Origin: Nemania diffusa
Lineage: Eukaryota > Ascomycota > Sordariomycetes > Xylariales > Xylariaceae
Direction of reading: 5' to 3'
Length of the DNA: 64,000 nt
Assembly (NCBI GenBank): GCA_038501195.1
Contig: JBBPUQ010000001.1
Location: 310,001 to 374,000 of the forward strand
Made by a program: the position numbers and the translations under genes. Shown here piece by piece: positions 40,901 to 51,300 of the stretch. The notes below the pieces were generated by a model that worked only from the letters and a program-made list of their open reading frames with translations, had not been told where the DNA came from and searched no databases. Positions within the stretch are counted from its first letter, which is position 1, and every line of letters starts with the position of its first letter.

Positions 40901-42809
40901 TGGTCATGGCCCTGATCAGGCTTAATGCTTCCAACCAGTAGATGAAGGAGCTTTGAACGAACGACGAAACCTCTCCACCATCGCAGAGCGTATTGAGGTA
41001 CTCTTGGCTATCCTTGTCCATCGCAGCGAGATGGTCAACCCAGTATATGCACGAATAGTGAACGGCGTCCAGCGGGTCTGGAGCTATCGTGTTGATCTGA
41101 TGAATAGAGAGCCCGGGATCTTCCAAGTTGTACATGTCGCGTTTCAGGGTGCGCTTCAAGGTCTGCAGCGATCGGGAGTAGATGCCATGATGGACGTGGG
41201 ACAGGCTCGGCCTGAATATTCGCTGTGCCGCATTGGCAGCGAGATAAGCCTTCGCCGATTGATGTACGAAGTAGATGGTTTTCTGACGAACGAGTAAAAA
41301 CGAACCGCAAAGTCCTATCACGTCATTGAGCCACTCGATATTGCTAGCGATGTCTTCTCCAAGGTCGACGAGAGAGGGAAGTTCAGCTAGTCTAACAGGT
41401 CGATGCGCGACCATGGCGACAGCAAGAATCCTCAAGTAAATGTCGAGTTCTGCCTCATCAGAGGTGACCATTTGGTCCATCATTTTCCCGTAGAGAGACT
41501 TCAAGCCCGCGGGAAAGGATTGAAGCTCAGAGAGCGTCTTCCACGGCTTGATCATCTTCAGTTTTTCGCAGACGAGCGATACCCAGAGGAACGTACCCTG
41601 GGCATTATCGCGCAGGTATGTGCGAACCGCTTCTGTCAGATCCATGGCGTACTTCTTCACTCGTGCGAGCTGGGAGACCTTGTGGTCGACAAACTTGTCG
41701 ACGGCAGCACGAATCGATGCCTCCGTAGAGTCGAGGTCTAATATTTCTCTGTGCTGGACAAGCTCCAATGTCTCCTGGATCTCATAGGAATGGCGGCTTG
41801 TGACGATCCACTTAACGCATGTGGACGATGTCGTCGAGGTAACCCGAATGAAGTCTAGAAGCTTCGTAAGATCTGTTTGGCACTCGTCGAGTGCATCGAC
41901 GACAAGGTACACTGGTGCCTGGGTGGGAAACGCCAAGATGCCGCATAGAACAGTCGATAGGCCAAAAAAGGGATCATCATGTTTGAGAAGGTTTCTACCA
42001 CCATTGCAATACCGCTCTTGTATGATGTTCAAAACGGATCGCCGCTGGGTGGCAAGAAGATATATGAGGCCTCGCAATACTTCCGTAGCATCGTTGAGCC
42101 TTGTATCGTCATGTTGGCATAGGAAGAACGCCGGACGGTTCGCTTCATTCACCGATTTGCTAAGGTTGTCAATGATGCCGCAGAGGAGCATTGTCTTGCC
42201 CTTACCGGGACCACCGTTAATCCAAAACACGCCACTGCGTTCGTCTCGGCGCCATCGGTTACTAGAACTGAGTGTCAGTTTTTGTAGTTTCTCAGTATCA
42301 TTTACGGTAGTGCATGATTATACACGAGTAGTGTAAAAATTGAGAGCAGTCCGTCAAGTACGACTCTGTAGCATCAATGAAGAAACAGACATCTAGGAGA
42401 AGCACATACAAGTCCTCGTTACTAAGAATCCACTCGTACGACTCAACTAGTAGTCCGCCTTTGTTCCGCTCTATCCGGGATTTTTCGCGAAGCGGATCTG
42501 TAACATCCAGATCTGCGAGACAGACGAACGCTTTACGGTTGGCGCCTATAAGATGTTGTCGTTAATTAGTAGCCGTGAACAAAGAAGGACAGGACCGATA
42601 CAAGGGCGCATGGGAGGATAAGGGTGAGTATTACTACTAGGGCCATGATCGATATATATATTTTGAGCGGTATATTGTCCACCGCTCCCTGTATTATTGT
42701 GTTGAACGCCTGGTCCTGCGTTATTAAATTGATCAAACCCTTCTCCCCCGAGTCGTGGAACCTTTGAGGTATCTTCCAGAGCGGTGCTTGCTCTCCTCTT
42801 TGAGGCCAT
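37924..42809 (-). CDS. Sigma-motif NLR: NACHT-WD40-ankyrin STAND receptor
   Basis: My model has four exons, 42,809-42,602, 42,545-42,410, 42,261-40,860 and 40,788-37,924, encoding 1,536 aa. Introns are 56 nt (GTATCG...TATAG), 148 nt (GTATGT...CTAG, branch CTGAC) and 71 nt (GTGCGT...TATAG, branch CTAAC). All preserve frame and restore family-typical sequence at the joins. Residues 25-48 hold the amyloid-like motif with Q27, Q36 and Q45 nine apart. Residues about 70-125 are the conserved CLADL...DP...KGGLL segment that precedes NACHT in HET-E-type proteins. The P-loop GGPGKGKT is at 131-138, Walker B DALDEC at 237-242, and a TSR sensor at 269-271. From about 655 to 1,201 there are 13 WD40 repeats of about 42 aa (GH...WD), then a degenerate one. 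From about 1,365 to the end there are ankyrin-like repeats. No enzymatic or HeLo-like domain precedes NACHT, so this is a receptor relying on separate effectors. The inferred role is ligand-triggered oligomerisation that nucleates the amyloid fold of the neighbouring proteins. An in-frame ATG at 42,908 would add 33 aa; I prefer 42,809 (A at -3, G at +4). Confidence 0.9.
42660..42737 (-). other. Region encoding the receptor's sigma-type amyloid motif
   Basis: This codes for receptor residues 25-50. The pattern is Q-F-N-N-x3-G-x-Q-x-N-N-T-x2-G-x-Q-Y-x-A, identical in spacing to the motifs at the C-termini of the two proteins encoded at 43,380-44,045 and 44,720-45,367. Confidence 0.85.
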
Positions 42810-43379
42810 CCTTTTATGGATGAGAATAATACTCTTTTTTGTAATGGACGCACCTCCGACACGATTGAGAGTCCAATGGGAAACATAAAAGTCTTGAAAG
42901 AATGGCATTTGCCTTGGTCCCTCCCCCGTTGCCTCTTACAAGGGGCAATTCAATGAGCAGGGGCACCTCATTACCCCGTTTTAGTGTACATAGAACTAAG
43001 GACCCTCTACGCCAAATCTAGCCGACTGGGTGACTGACAAATCAAAAGGCTGCTGGTACATGTAGTGTAGATACTATGTATGCACGCAGGGCATCAGGGT
43101 CAGCTGAGAATCCTACCGAAAGACTACCCTGTCCATAGGCTACCGTCCATATCGGGTATTCATCCCACCGTAGGCCTAGTACGTAGGGGCCGAAGAACGG
43201 CGATAAGTACCGTGAGACGACTGAGTTTAGCATATCTTTTGAAATGGGAAGCTTGAAAATTAAAAGGACCTTCCACGTACTTACATGGCCGGCAACACGA
43301 TACTGCGCACTTGTCTCTATGAATTACAGTACCAAACGATCCATTCGACAGGAAGCAGCTCTCTATATTCAAATTCGCA
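42810..43379. promoter_or_regulatory. Divergent intergenic region between receptor and first effector
   Basis: This 570-bp region separates the start codons of the minus-strand receptor and the plus-strand effector, so it must contain both promoters and 5' UTRs and could co-regulate them. I could not point to a definite TATA box or operator. An out-of-frame ATG at 43,285 would lie in the effector leader if transcription starts upstream of it. Short frames inside it, such as the 63-codon one at 43,042-43,233 on the minus strand, have no recognised similarity. Confidence 0.55.
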
Positions 43380-44045
43380 ATGGCTGACGAAGACCACCCC
43401 ATGACGGGTGTCTCTGGCGTTCCAAACAACATCATGGCCCCATATGCTGTTGATAGCATGACTAGAGCTTTGACGGCTGTCTACCAAGCCTACTCAGGCA
43501 TTAAAGACGACAGCGACCTTCCCCAAACACTGCACAAAACCTTCCAGCAAACCATCATTGTCCAAGACACTCTTCAAATGGTCAGAAACCAACTTGAACA
43601 GCCGGGCTCATGTGGGGTTCACGAGGTCGAGGGTTCTCTGTTCAATGACACCATCCTCAAGATGCAGGACCTGGAGAGCATACTAAATGAAATGGCTCTC
43701 CCGTCAGAAACCTCGAAGATGAACTGTTATATTCGTATTGTGGAGCAACATGGGCCGGATAATGCTGTGGAGGTGCTGATGTTGGGAATCATGAAAAACG
43801 TGCTGACCCTAGCGAGTACCAACGATGCTATGAAAACTGCCCTTGCAACACACATCGCTAGCTTGCAGCAGGCGATGGGCGAGCTACAAGCAATGGGTCC
43901 CTCGGTCCAGGGAGAAGAGCGACACAATACATTCTCTCATTTCGGTTCCGGCAATCAATTCAACAACACCAGTCATGGCAAACAATTCAATAACACGAGT
44001 TCGGGTCGCCAATATTCGGCTGAGGTCATGCATTTTACAGGCTAG
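43380..44045 (+). CDS. Sigma-motif effector 1, divergent SesA-like domain
   Basis: A single-exon gene of 221 aa. Residues about 22-165 are predicted mainly alpha-helical by eye and align, weakly but along most of their length, with the neighbouring protein at 44,720-45,367. Shared positions include the spacing of an LP near the first third, an M/I-ALP or V-ALQP segment, and a Y-R/I-R-I-V stretch. Residues 188-214 are the amyloid-like motif, with Q193, Q202 and Q211 nine apart and N-N pairs following the first two. Known fungal systems place such a motif at the C-terminus of a membrane-targeting or cell-death helical domain, which an NLR switches on by templating. That role is inferred here, not shown. 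It is transcribed divergently from the receptor, with 570 bp between starts. The start has G at -3 and G at +4. There is no signal peptide and no obvious transmembrane helix. Confidence 0.85.
   Translation: MADEDHPMTGVSGVPNNIMAPYAVDSMTRALTAVYQAYSGIKDDSDLPQTLHKTFQQTIIVQDTLQMVRNQLEQPGSCGVHEVEGSLFNDTILKMQDLESILNEMALPSETSKMNCYIRIVEQHGPDNAVEVLMLGIMKNVLTLASTNDAMKTALATHIASLQQAMGELQAMGPSVQGEERHNTFSHFGSGNQFNNTSHGKQFNNTSSGRQYSAEVMHFTG
43941..44021 (+). other. Region encoding the amyloid-like motif of effector 1
   Basis: This codes for residues 188-214 of the 221-aa protein. Two full nine-residue pseudo-repeats are followed by a Q-Y-x-A cap, as in the receptor and effector 2. Confidence 0.85.
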
Positions 44046-44719
44046 AACATATTCGACACTACCGCACTTGGATCGTTCAGATCAGGGTCTGCAAAGGGTG
44101 GGGAACTAATTCACACCAGCCTAGGAAGTAAGTAGTGTACTGTACGAAGCTACATAGTCTAATGGTATGGCCGTTTCAACACTCATCAAACGGGATCTTT
44201 GTGAACTAGTGTAGGTCCCAATAGACTACAAATGGAGGGTGTGCTAGATCCAGGTGCTTCTACTTTACCTGCATGTAGGACTTACCAGTCTGCCTGGAAA
44301 GATTAACGAACTGCTTGTTTAAGTAAACCGGCAATCAATTCAGGTGGTATATCCTGTACCAGGCCACGGTACTCTGTATTCGTAAGCTTCATCTAAACTA
44401 GGCGAATCAGCCTCTGCCAAGCCAATATTTCAGTGGTCACGATTGAGAGTACGGTATCATTGAGAGTGTGACGTGCCTACTGCACGGGAACCATAAGAAA
44501 TACTAAACGAAGTGTGGATTAAATGACCTGTGTCGTGTACAGAGTTAATTGGTCAAAAGCCGTAGGGATGCAGGGCGTCCTATACATATTACCTACTAAG
44601 GAAGCAGGTGGTGAGGAATAAGCAACCTCGTCCGAAAACTGTTGTATCGTAGAAGCTACGTCGATTCTCTTCTCTAGCATAGACTCTTTTTTTATGTTCC
44701 AAGCCTATGATTCTTATCC
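44046..44719 (+). other. Intergenic region between the two effectors
   Basis: About 670 bp of normal composition without a supported gene. It should contain the effector 1 3' UTR and the effector 2 promoter. At 44,328-44,342 there is a 15-nt exact match to motif-coding DNA of effector 1 (43,948-43,962). Near the downstream end two ATGs (44,694 and 44,707) open short frames overlapping the effector 2 start. A tRNA-like A-box phrase near 44,155 was examined and dismissed. Confidence 0.5.
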
Positions 44720-44772
44720 ATGTCGGGAATCGAGATCGTCGGGCTGATATCCAGTATCATCACCATCATTGA
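44694..44772 (+). promoter_or_regulatory. Two overlapping upstream ORFs at the effector 2 start
   Basis: An ATG at 44,694 opens 17 codons ending at 44,747, and another at 44,707 opens 21 codons ending at 44,772. Both are out of frame with the main ATG at 44,720 and overlap it. If the transcript begins upstream of them, they should depress translation of the effector. Where transcription starts is unknown. Confidence 0.4.
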
Positions 44773-45367
44773 CACGGCAGGAGAAATTTACAAGTTGATG
44801 AAAAATGCTCATAGTCTTCCACCAGCATTTGAAGAAGTGGCTAGGCGACTCCCATTGATTCTATCCACCCTCAACGTTGCCCAACAACGTCTTCAAGAAA
44901 ACGCCGGTGATGAGACCGCCTGCAAAGCGCTCAAACCTACGGTGGAAAATATCAAAAAGCAGGCTGAGTGCTTGGCAAAAATCCTCCAGGAGGTTGCTCT
45001 ACAGCCCAATGACTCCAAGTTCCAGCGCTACCGCATCGTGGTGCGCCGGCTCGGCAAGGGCAGTCAGGTGGAGGAGCTGATGAAATCCATGTTGGAGGAC
45101 GTGCAGTTAGTCATGGCGAACCAGGCCGTCAAGGGAGCCACTGGGGCTCAAGTCACCGAGGTGTTGGGGGCTATCCAAGCACTGACAGGGGTATCGTCTA
45201 TGCGCAAGGATGACACATACCACAAGGCTCTTAGAGGTACAACTACTACTACTACATTTCACGCCAACGGCCAGCAATTCAACAATTCGGGCAACGGTAC
45301 CCAGAACAACAACACTCACGAGGGAAGACAGTATTTCGCCAACTCGATGGACTTTAAGGCAGATTAG
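44720..45367 (+). CDS. Sigma-motif effector 2, SesA-type N-terminal domain
   Basis: A single-exon gene of 215 aa. The N-terminus (MSGIEIVGLISSIITIID followed by LP and FEEVARRLPLIL) is typical of the SesA/STAND N-terminal helical domain found on many fungal NLRs and on small companion proteins, and it spans about residues 1-155. A threonine-rich linker encoded by ACT repeats (about 45,238-45,258) leads to the amyloid-like motif at 180-207, with Q186, Q195 and Q204 nine apart. Such proteins are thought to be cell-death or incompatibility effectors activated by NLR-templated amyloid. That role is inferred. It is co-directional with effector 1 and probably its diverged paralogue. The AT-rich isochore begins within about 10 bp of the stop codon, so the 3' UTR and polyadenylation signals must lie in AT-rich DNA. 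Two upstream ATGs overlap its start. Confidence 0.87.
   Translation: MSGIEIVGLISSIITIIDTAGEIYKLMKNAHSLPPAFEEVARRLPLILSTLNVAQQRLQENAGDETACKALKPTVENIKKQAECLAKILQEVALQPNDSKFQRYRIVVRRLGKGSQVEELMKSMLEDVQLVMANQAVKGATGAQVTEVLGAIQALTGVSSMRKDDTYHKALRGTTTTTTFHANGQQFNNSGNGTQNNNTHEGRQYFANSMDFKAD
45257..45340 (+). other. Region encoding the amyloid-like motif of effector 2
   Basis: This codes for residues 180-207 of the 215-aa protein. It has the same Q-x8-Q-x8-Q spacing as the receptor and effector 1, with N-N after the first two glutamines and Q-Y-x-A at the end. Confidence 0.85.
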
Positions 45368-48300
45368 CTAGGTTTTAATTAAGAAAATTATATAAATTTT
45401 CATAAATGATTTAATTAATGGATAAATTGTTTCAATAATTAATGTTTAAATATAAAATATAAATATTATTAAATAAATTAAATTTTTAAATTATTATAAA
45501 ATGAAAAAAATTATATATTTAAATATAATATAAAAAATAATATATATTATATAAAATTATAACTAAAAAAATAAATAATATAAATAAATAAAAAAAATCA
45601 CTTTAATAAAAAATCACTTTATTTTATAATATATTTTATTAATAATAAAATAAAAATAAATAATTTTTTTTATATTTTAAAATTATTATATAATTTAAAA
45701 AATTATTAATAAAAAATTATTTATATAATTATTTATTTATATAAATAATAGTTTATAATAATTAATATAATAATTAAAATAAATTATTTGAAAAAATTTA
45801 TTAATTAAATATTTTATATATATATTTAATTAATATAATAAAAATATTAAAGCTTTATATTTATTAATAACAAAATTACTAAAGTAATATTATAAAATAT
45901 ATTAAATTTAATAATTAATAGTTTTAATTTATTTTTAAATTTTATTATAAAGTTGATAAATTTATTATATATATTTTTAATATATATATATATATATTTA
46001 TTTTTTATATTTATAAACTTTAAATTATAAAGTTTTAAAACTTTATATTTTTAATTTTTGAATTATAAATTATTAAATTTAATATAATAAAAACTTTTAT
46101 TATTCAAAACTTTTTTTAATATTTTTTATATATATAAAAAAACTTTAAAATAATAATTTAAAATAATAATTTATAAAGTAATAAAAACTTTAATAAAGAT
46201 TTTTTTAATAAATTTAAATTTTTTTTAAAACTTTTTTATAATTAAAGTTTTAAAATTTATTATTTTTAATATAAATCTTTTTTTATAAATTATTAAAAAT
46301 TATAATTATATATAAAAAAAATATAATAAATAATATATTAAAATTAAAAAGTTTATAAAATAATTATATAAATTAATAATATTTAAATTTTAAAAAGTTT
46401 AAATTTATTATATAATTAATTTTTAAATTAAAATATAAAATAAAAAATAAATATTTTTATAAACTTTATTATTATTATTATTATTATTATTAATAACTTG
46501 TTATATTGTTTATTTATAACATAGTTTTTTTATTAATATAGTTATAAATAAAACTATATAAAAGCTAAAATAAAACTTTATATATTGTTTTATTTAATAT
46601 TTAAATGCTTTTTTGCTATATATATATTAAGTTTTATTAATAAATTAATTAATATTTTTAAAAAAACAAAAGTTTTAATGTTTTAAAAATAGCTTTTTTA
46701 ACTTTTTTATAAAGCTTTTTTTTATATATATATTTCTTTTTTATTAATTTTTACTACTTTATTATATATTGTTATTTTTTTAATGTTTAATTATTATTTA
46801 ATTATTTTATATATTATTGCTAAGTTTTAAATATTTTATTATAAGTTGCTATTGTTTTATAAGATTATTTTTTTAAAAGTTTTAACTATATTCTTTTTTT
46901 TTTTTAAAAAAACTTTATATTTTAATATAATATATTATTATATATTTTTTTTATATATATTAATAAAAAAGTATTACATAGTTTGAAATTTTTTTTTTAT
47001 ATAAAAATATTTTTAGTTTAATTTTAATTATTAAAAGATTTACTTATAGAAGACTTTTTTTATTACATTTAAAAAGCTCTAAAAATTGTAAACACTTTAA
47101 TAATTATAAACACTGTTTTTATTTCTTTTTTATACCTAAACTGCTATTTTTAAACCTGCGAACAAATAGCTTTTTTTTTAGTTTTTTAGTTTGAAACTAG
47201 AATTTTAGCTTGACTGTATAGCTTACTTTATAGCTGTTAAGTTGTTTTTTATTTACTAGTACATGTTGTTGTATAAATGTTATGTATATATAAGTTATAT
47301 ATATATAAATATATATTGATTATATAAAATAACTAGGTGTAAAAAGTAGTATTTTGTATAAAACAAATAATAGTTATACTAGCTTATATATATATACGAA
47401 AGCTTTAAAAGCTTTAAAAGCTTTAATATATATAAAATTTAATAAACTAATATTATAGCAATAATATCTATATATATAAACATATTAGAAGCTATAGTAC
47501 AAGTGTATAAAAGCGTACAAAAAATTGCGATTATACAAATAGCTTTATTTTTATTTATTATTTAAGCAATACTGCTATATAAGTGTATAGACTTGTATAA
47601 GCTTGTGCAAAGCAGTAAAGCTATAATTAAACTTAAAAATGTGTTTATTGCAGTTAATTTTTATAATATAACAACTTATAAACTAGTTAAATTATAGGTA
47701 ATTAAGTGTTGCTATTTTAAAAAAATGCGTTTTAATATTAAAAAGTCAGATTTATTAGTAAATTTAGTAGCTGGCTAACGGAGTAGTATTTATGATTATT
47801 AAGGTATTTATAATTTCTAAAGCTTTTTAAACATAGTAAAAAAGGTTTTCTACAAATAAATCCTCTAGTATATATATTTATATTAATTAAGCTATTTTAT
47901 ATTTAAATAGCTTATAAAACTTTTTTAATTTATTTTTTTAATTAAACTTTTTTTTAACTATTATTAAATAATTATAGTTTATTTTAATATAATTTTATTA
48001 AATAGTGTATTTTTTATTAAATGTTTTATTTAAATGTTTTATTTTTATTTATTATTTATTTTAATATTTTTTTTATTACATTTAGTTTTTTTTTATATAG
48101 TTATTTATTTTATTTTTTAGCTTTTTTTATTTAGTTATAAGCTTTTTTTTTATATTGTTTATATTAAAGCGTTTATTTTTATAATAGTTTATATAATAGT
48201 TATTTTATATTTTAAATTTATTAGTTATATTTAATTAATAATAGCTTTATTATTAAAATATAAATTTATAAATAAAATATTTATTTTTATTTTAAATCTT

Positions 48301-51300
48301 TTTATTAATATAGCTTTAAAAGCTTTAATAACTTTTTATAAATATTTATTTTAAATTATAACAAAAAAATAATTAATTTTATTTAATTTATTATTTTTTA
48401 TATTTTTATATTATTATTATATAAACTTCGTTTGTTTTTATTACATTGTTATTTTATATAAAACTTTATAGTTTAATTACTATATAAATTTAAATGTTTA
48501 GCTTTTTTTAAGCTTTATTAAATATTATTTTTAATTTATATTTTTATTAAATTAAATATTTAAAAACTTTATTTTATTTTTTAATTATATTTTTATTTTT
48601 TCAAATTTAACTTTTTATATAAATGTTGCTTTATTATTAAAAAAATATATTAATTTGTTTTTTTAAAATATATACTTTTTTTATATATTTTAACTTAATA
48701 TTTATATATTTTTTATTTTATTTTTAAGTTTTTATAATTTAATTTAATATTAAACTTTATTATTATAAAATTAATATTATTTATAACGTTTATAACTATT
48801 AAATTTTAATATATAATTAAGTTATTATAAATTATTAATATATATAATAAAAAAAGTAAAATAAAAAATTAAAAAAGCTTTTATAATACTTTTATATATA
48901 ATGTTATTAATTAAAATATAACATTATTAAAACAAAGTTATATTATTAAATTAATAATATAAAAATATATTTATAAAACTATTTATAAAAAAATCTTTTT
49001 TTATTATTAAATATATATTTTTTATTATTAATAATATTGAAAACTTTTATAATATTAAACTATATAAAAATATATTATTTTTTTTATTAATTGTTATTTT
49101 AGCTGTTTTTATTATAAAGTTAATTATTGTTTTTATTAACTTTCAGTTTATTTTTTTATTTAATTGTTTAAAAAAAAACTGTTTTTTTTAAATTATTTTT
49201 ATTATATAGTAGTAAAGCTTTTTTTTAACAACTTTGTTAAATATATTTATAAACGTTATAAATTCTTATTTTATTATTATTTTTTAAATTTGTTTTTAAT
49301 TTATTAAGTTTTAATATTATTTTTATTTTTATTTATTAAAACTTTGTTAAATAATAGCTTAATATTAAATTAATAATATAAACAAAAGTTATTTTTTTTG
49401 CTAAAGCTAATTTACAAACTTTAAAAAAGCTATTAAATAGCAAATTATTACTTAAAACTTTTTAAAACATTAATATATAAATTAAAACTGCTATATCTTT
49501 TTTACTTTTAGTAATATTTTTTTTAAACTATTAATAGCTATTATATATAAAGCTTTTGTTATAAATATTAAATAAATTTATTTACAATATTAAAAAAAAC
49601 AATTAATTAATAAAGCTGCTTTTTTTTAAAAACAATATTTATAATTATTAACTTGTTTTTAATTTTAAATAATAGTAAAATTGCTATTATTTTAAATTAA
49701 AACTTATAAGTTAATTTTGTTTATTTACTTAGTTTTTATAATAATTTTAAATTTTTTTAAACTTTTAACTAACGTATATTTTTAATTATGTTTTTATACT
49801 TTTGCTACTTTTTACATTAGCGCTTTTTTTTAAAAAAAGTTTTTTAAATTTTTAATAATTTTTTCATAACCGTTTTTTAATCACAATTACTTTTAATAAT
49901 TATTAAAAAAAAGCTTAAGATTTTTTTTTATAATTTTTTTTAATATTAATTTATTTATTACTTTTATAAATTTTTAAATTAATAAATTAAAAGCGGCATT
50001 AAACTTGTTAAAAATATATAATATATATATATTAATATTAAAAGCTATAGCTTTTATTATAAGTTTTTATTTATTTATTTTTAATTAATTTTATATTTTT
50101 GTTTTATAATAATATTTTTATAACATTAATTTAAAAATAACTTATATTTATATAATTATATAATTAAAATTTAACTATTTTAAATTATTTAAATATATTG
50201 TTATTAAATTATTAATAATTTATATTAAATTTATTATTAAGTTTTTTTACTTTTTTTTTATTTTCATAATTGTTTTTTACAATATAGTTAATATTAAATT
50301 TAATTATGTTATAAATTTTAAAAGCTTTGTTATATTTTTGTTTTTATAACTTTTTAAATTATATAATAAATAATAAAAGTTAAAATTATTTATAAATCTA
50401 AATTAATTTTTAGCTTTTTAATATTTTTTTCATTTTTTATATTAAGTGATATTATTTAGCTTTTTTTTAATTTAGCAAATATATTAACTATATAATTATT
50501 ATAAATTGCTTTTATTTATTATTATATATTTTTAATATTTTTTATTTCTTTTTATTTTTAACGCTTTTATGATTATTTTTTTATTAATATATAACATTGT
50601 TTTTTATTTATTTATATTAAACAATAATAACAATTTTAAACGCAATAAATATTTTTTTATTTATTAATGAATAGTTTTTATATTAATATATAATTATAAC
50701 TTTTATTAAAAATATTTAAATAATATTATTTTGAAATTTTGTTATATTTTAAATAATTATATTATATATTTTTAAATTAATAAAAAAGTAAATTATTTCA
50801 TAAGTTGTGTTATAAGTTTAAAAAGCTCACTATATAATTTTTATATTATAATATATATTTTTTAAAACATAATTATAACAATTATAATATTGTTTTTATA
50901 AATTAAAATTAAACAAGTTATATAAGTTATAATTGTTACATTATTCACTTTTTATAGCTTTTTTAAATAAAATATTTAAATATAATAGCTTTTATAAACT
51001 TTATAATATATAAAACTTTAAATAAAAATATTTTACTTAATTTATTTAAATCGATTTAAAGTATATAAAATTTAAATATTAAATTAACAAACTAGTTATA
51101 AACTAAAGCAAAAATGCTTAAAAATTAAACAATTTTAAATATATTAAAACTATATAATATAAAAAAAATCGTTTTATTAATTTAAAAAAAAATACAACTT
51201 AATATAGTAAATACTTTGTTATTTATAAAACAAAAAATTATATAATATAAATTTGTTTTATGTTTAAAGCGTTTAAAGTGTAAAAAAAAAAAAAAAAAGC

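Noticed and set aside
43042..43233. 63-codon minus-strand frame in the divergent promoter region
   Set aside because: Its composition is plausible, but there is no recognised domain, no partner exon and no start-context support. It may be a chance frame in the shared promoter.
44150..44220. tRNA-like phrase (AGTCTAATGG) near 44,155
   Set aside because: No matching B box, acceptor stem or anticodon arm could be folded around it.
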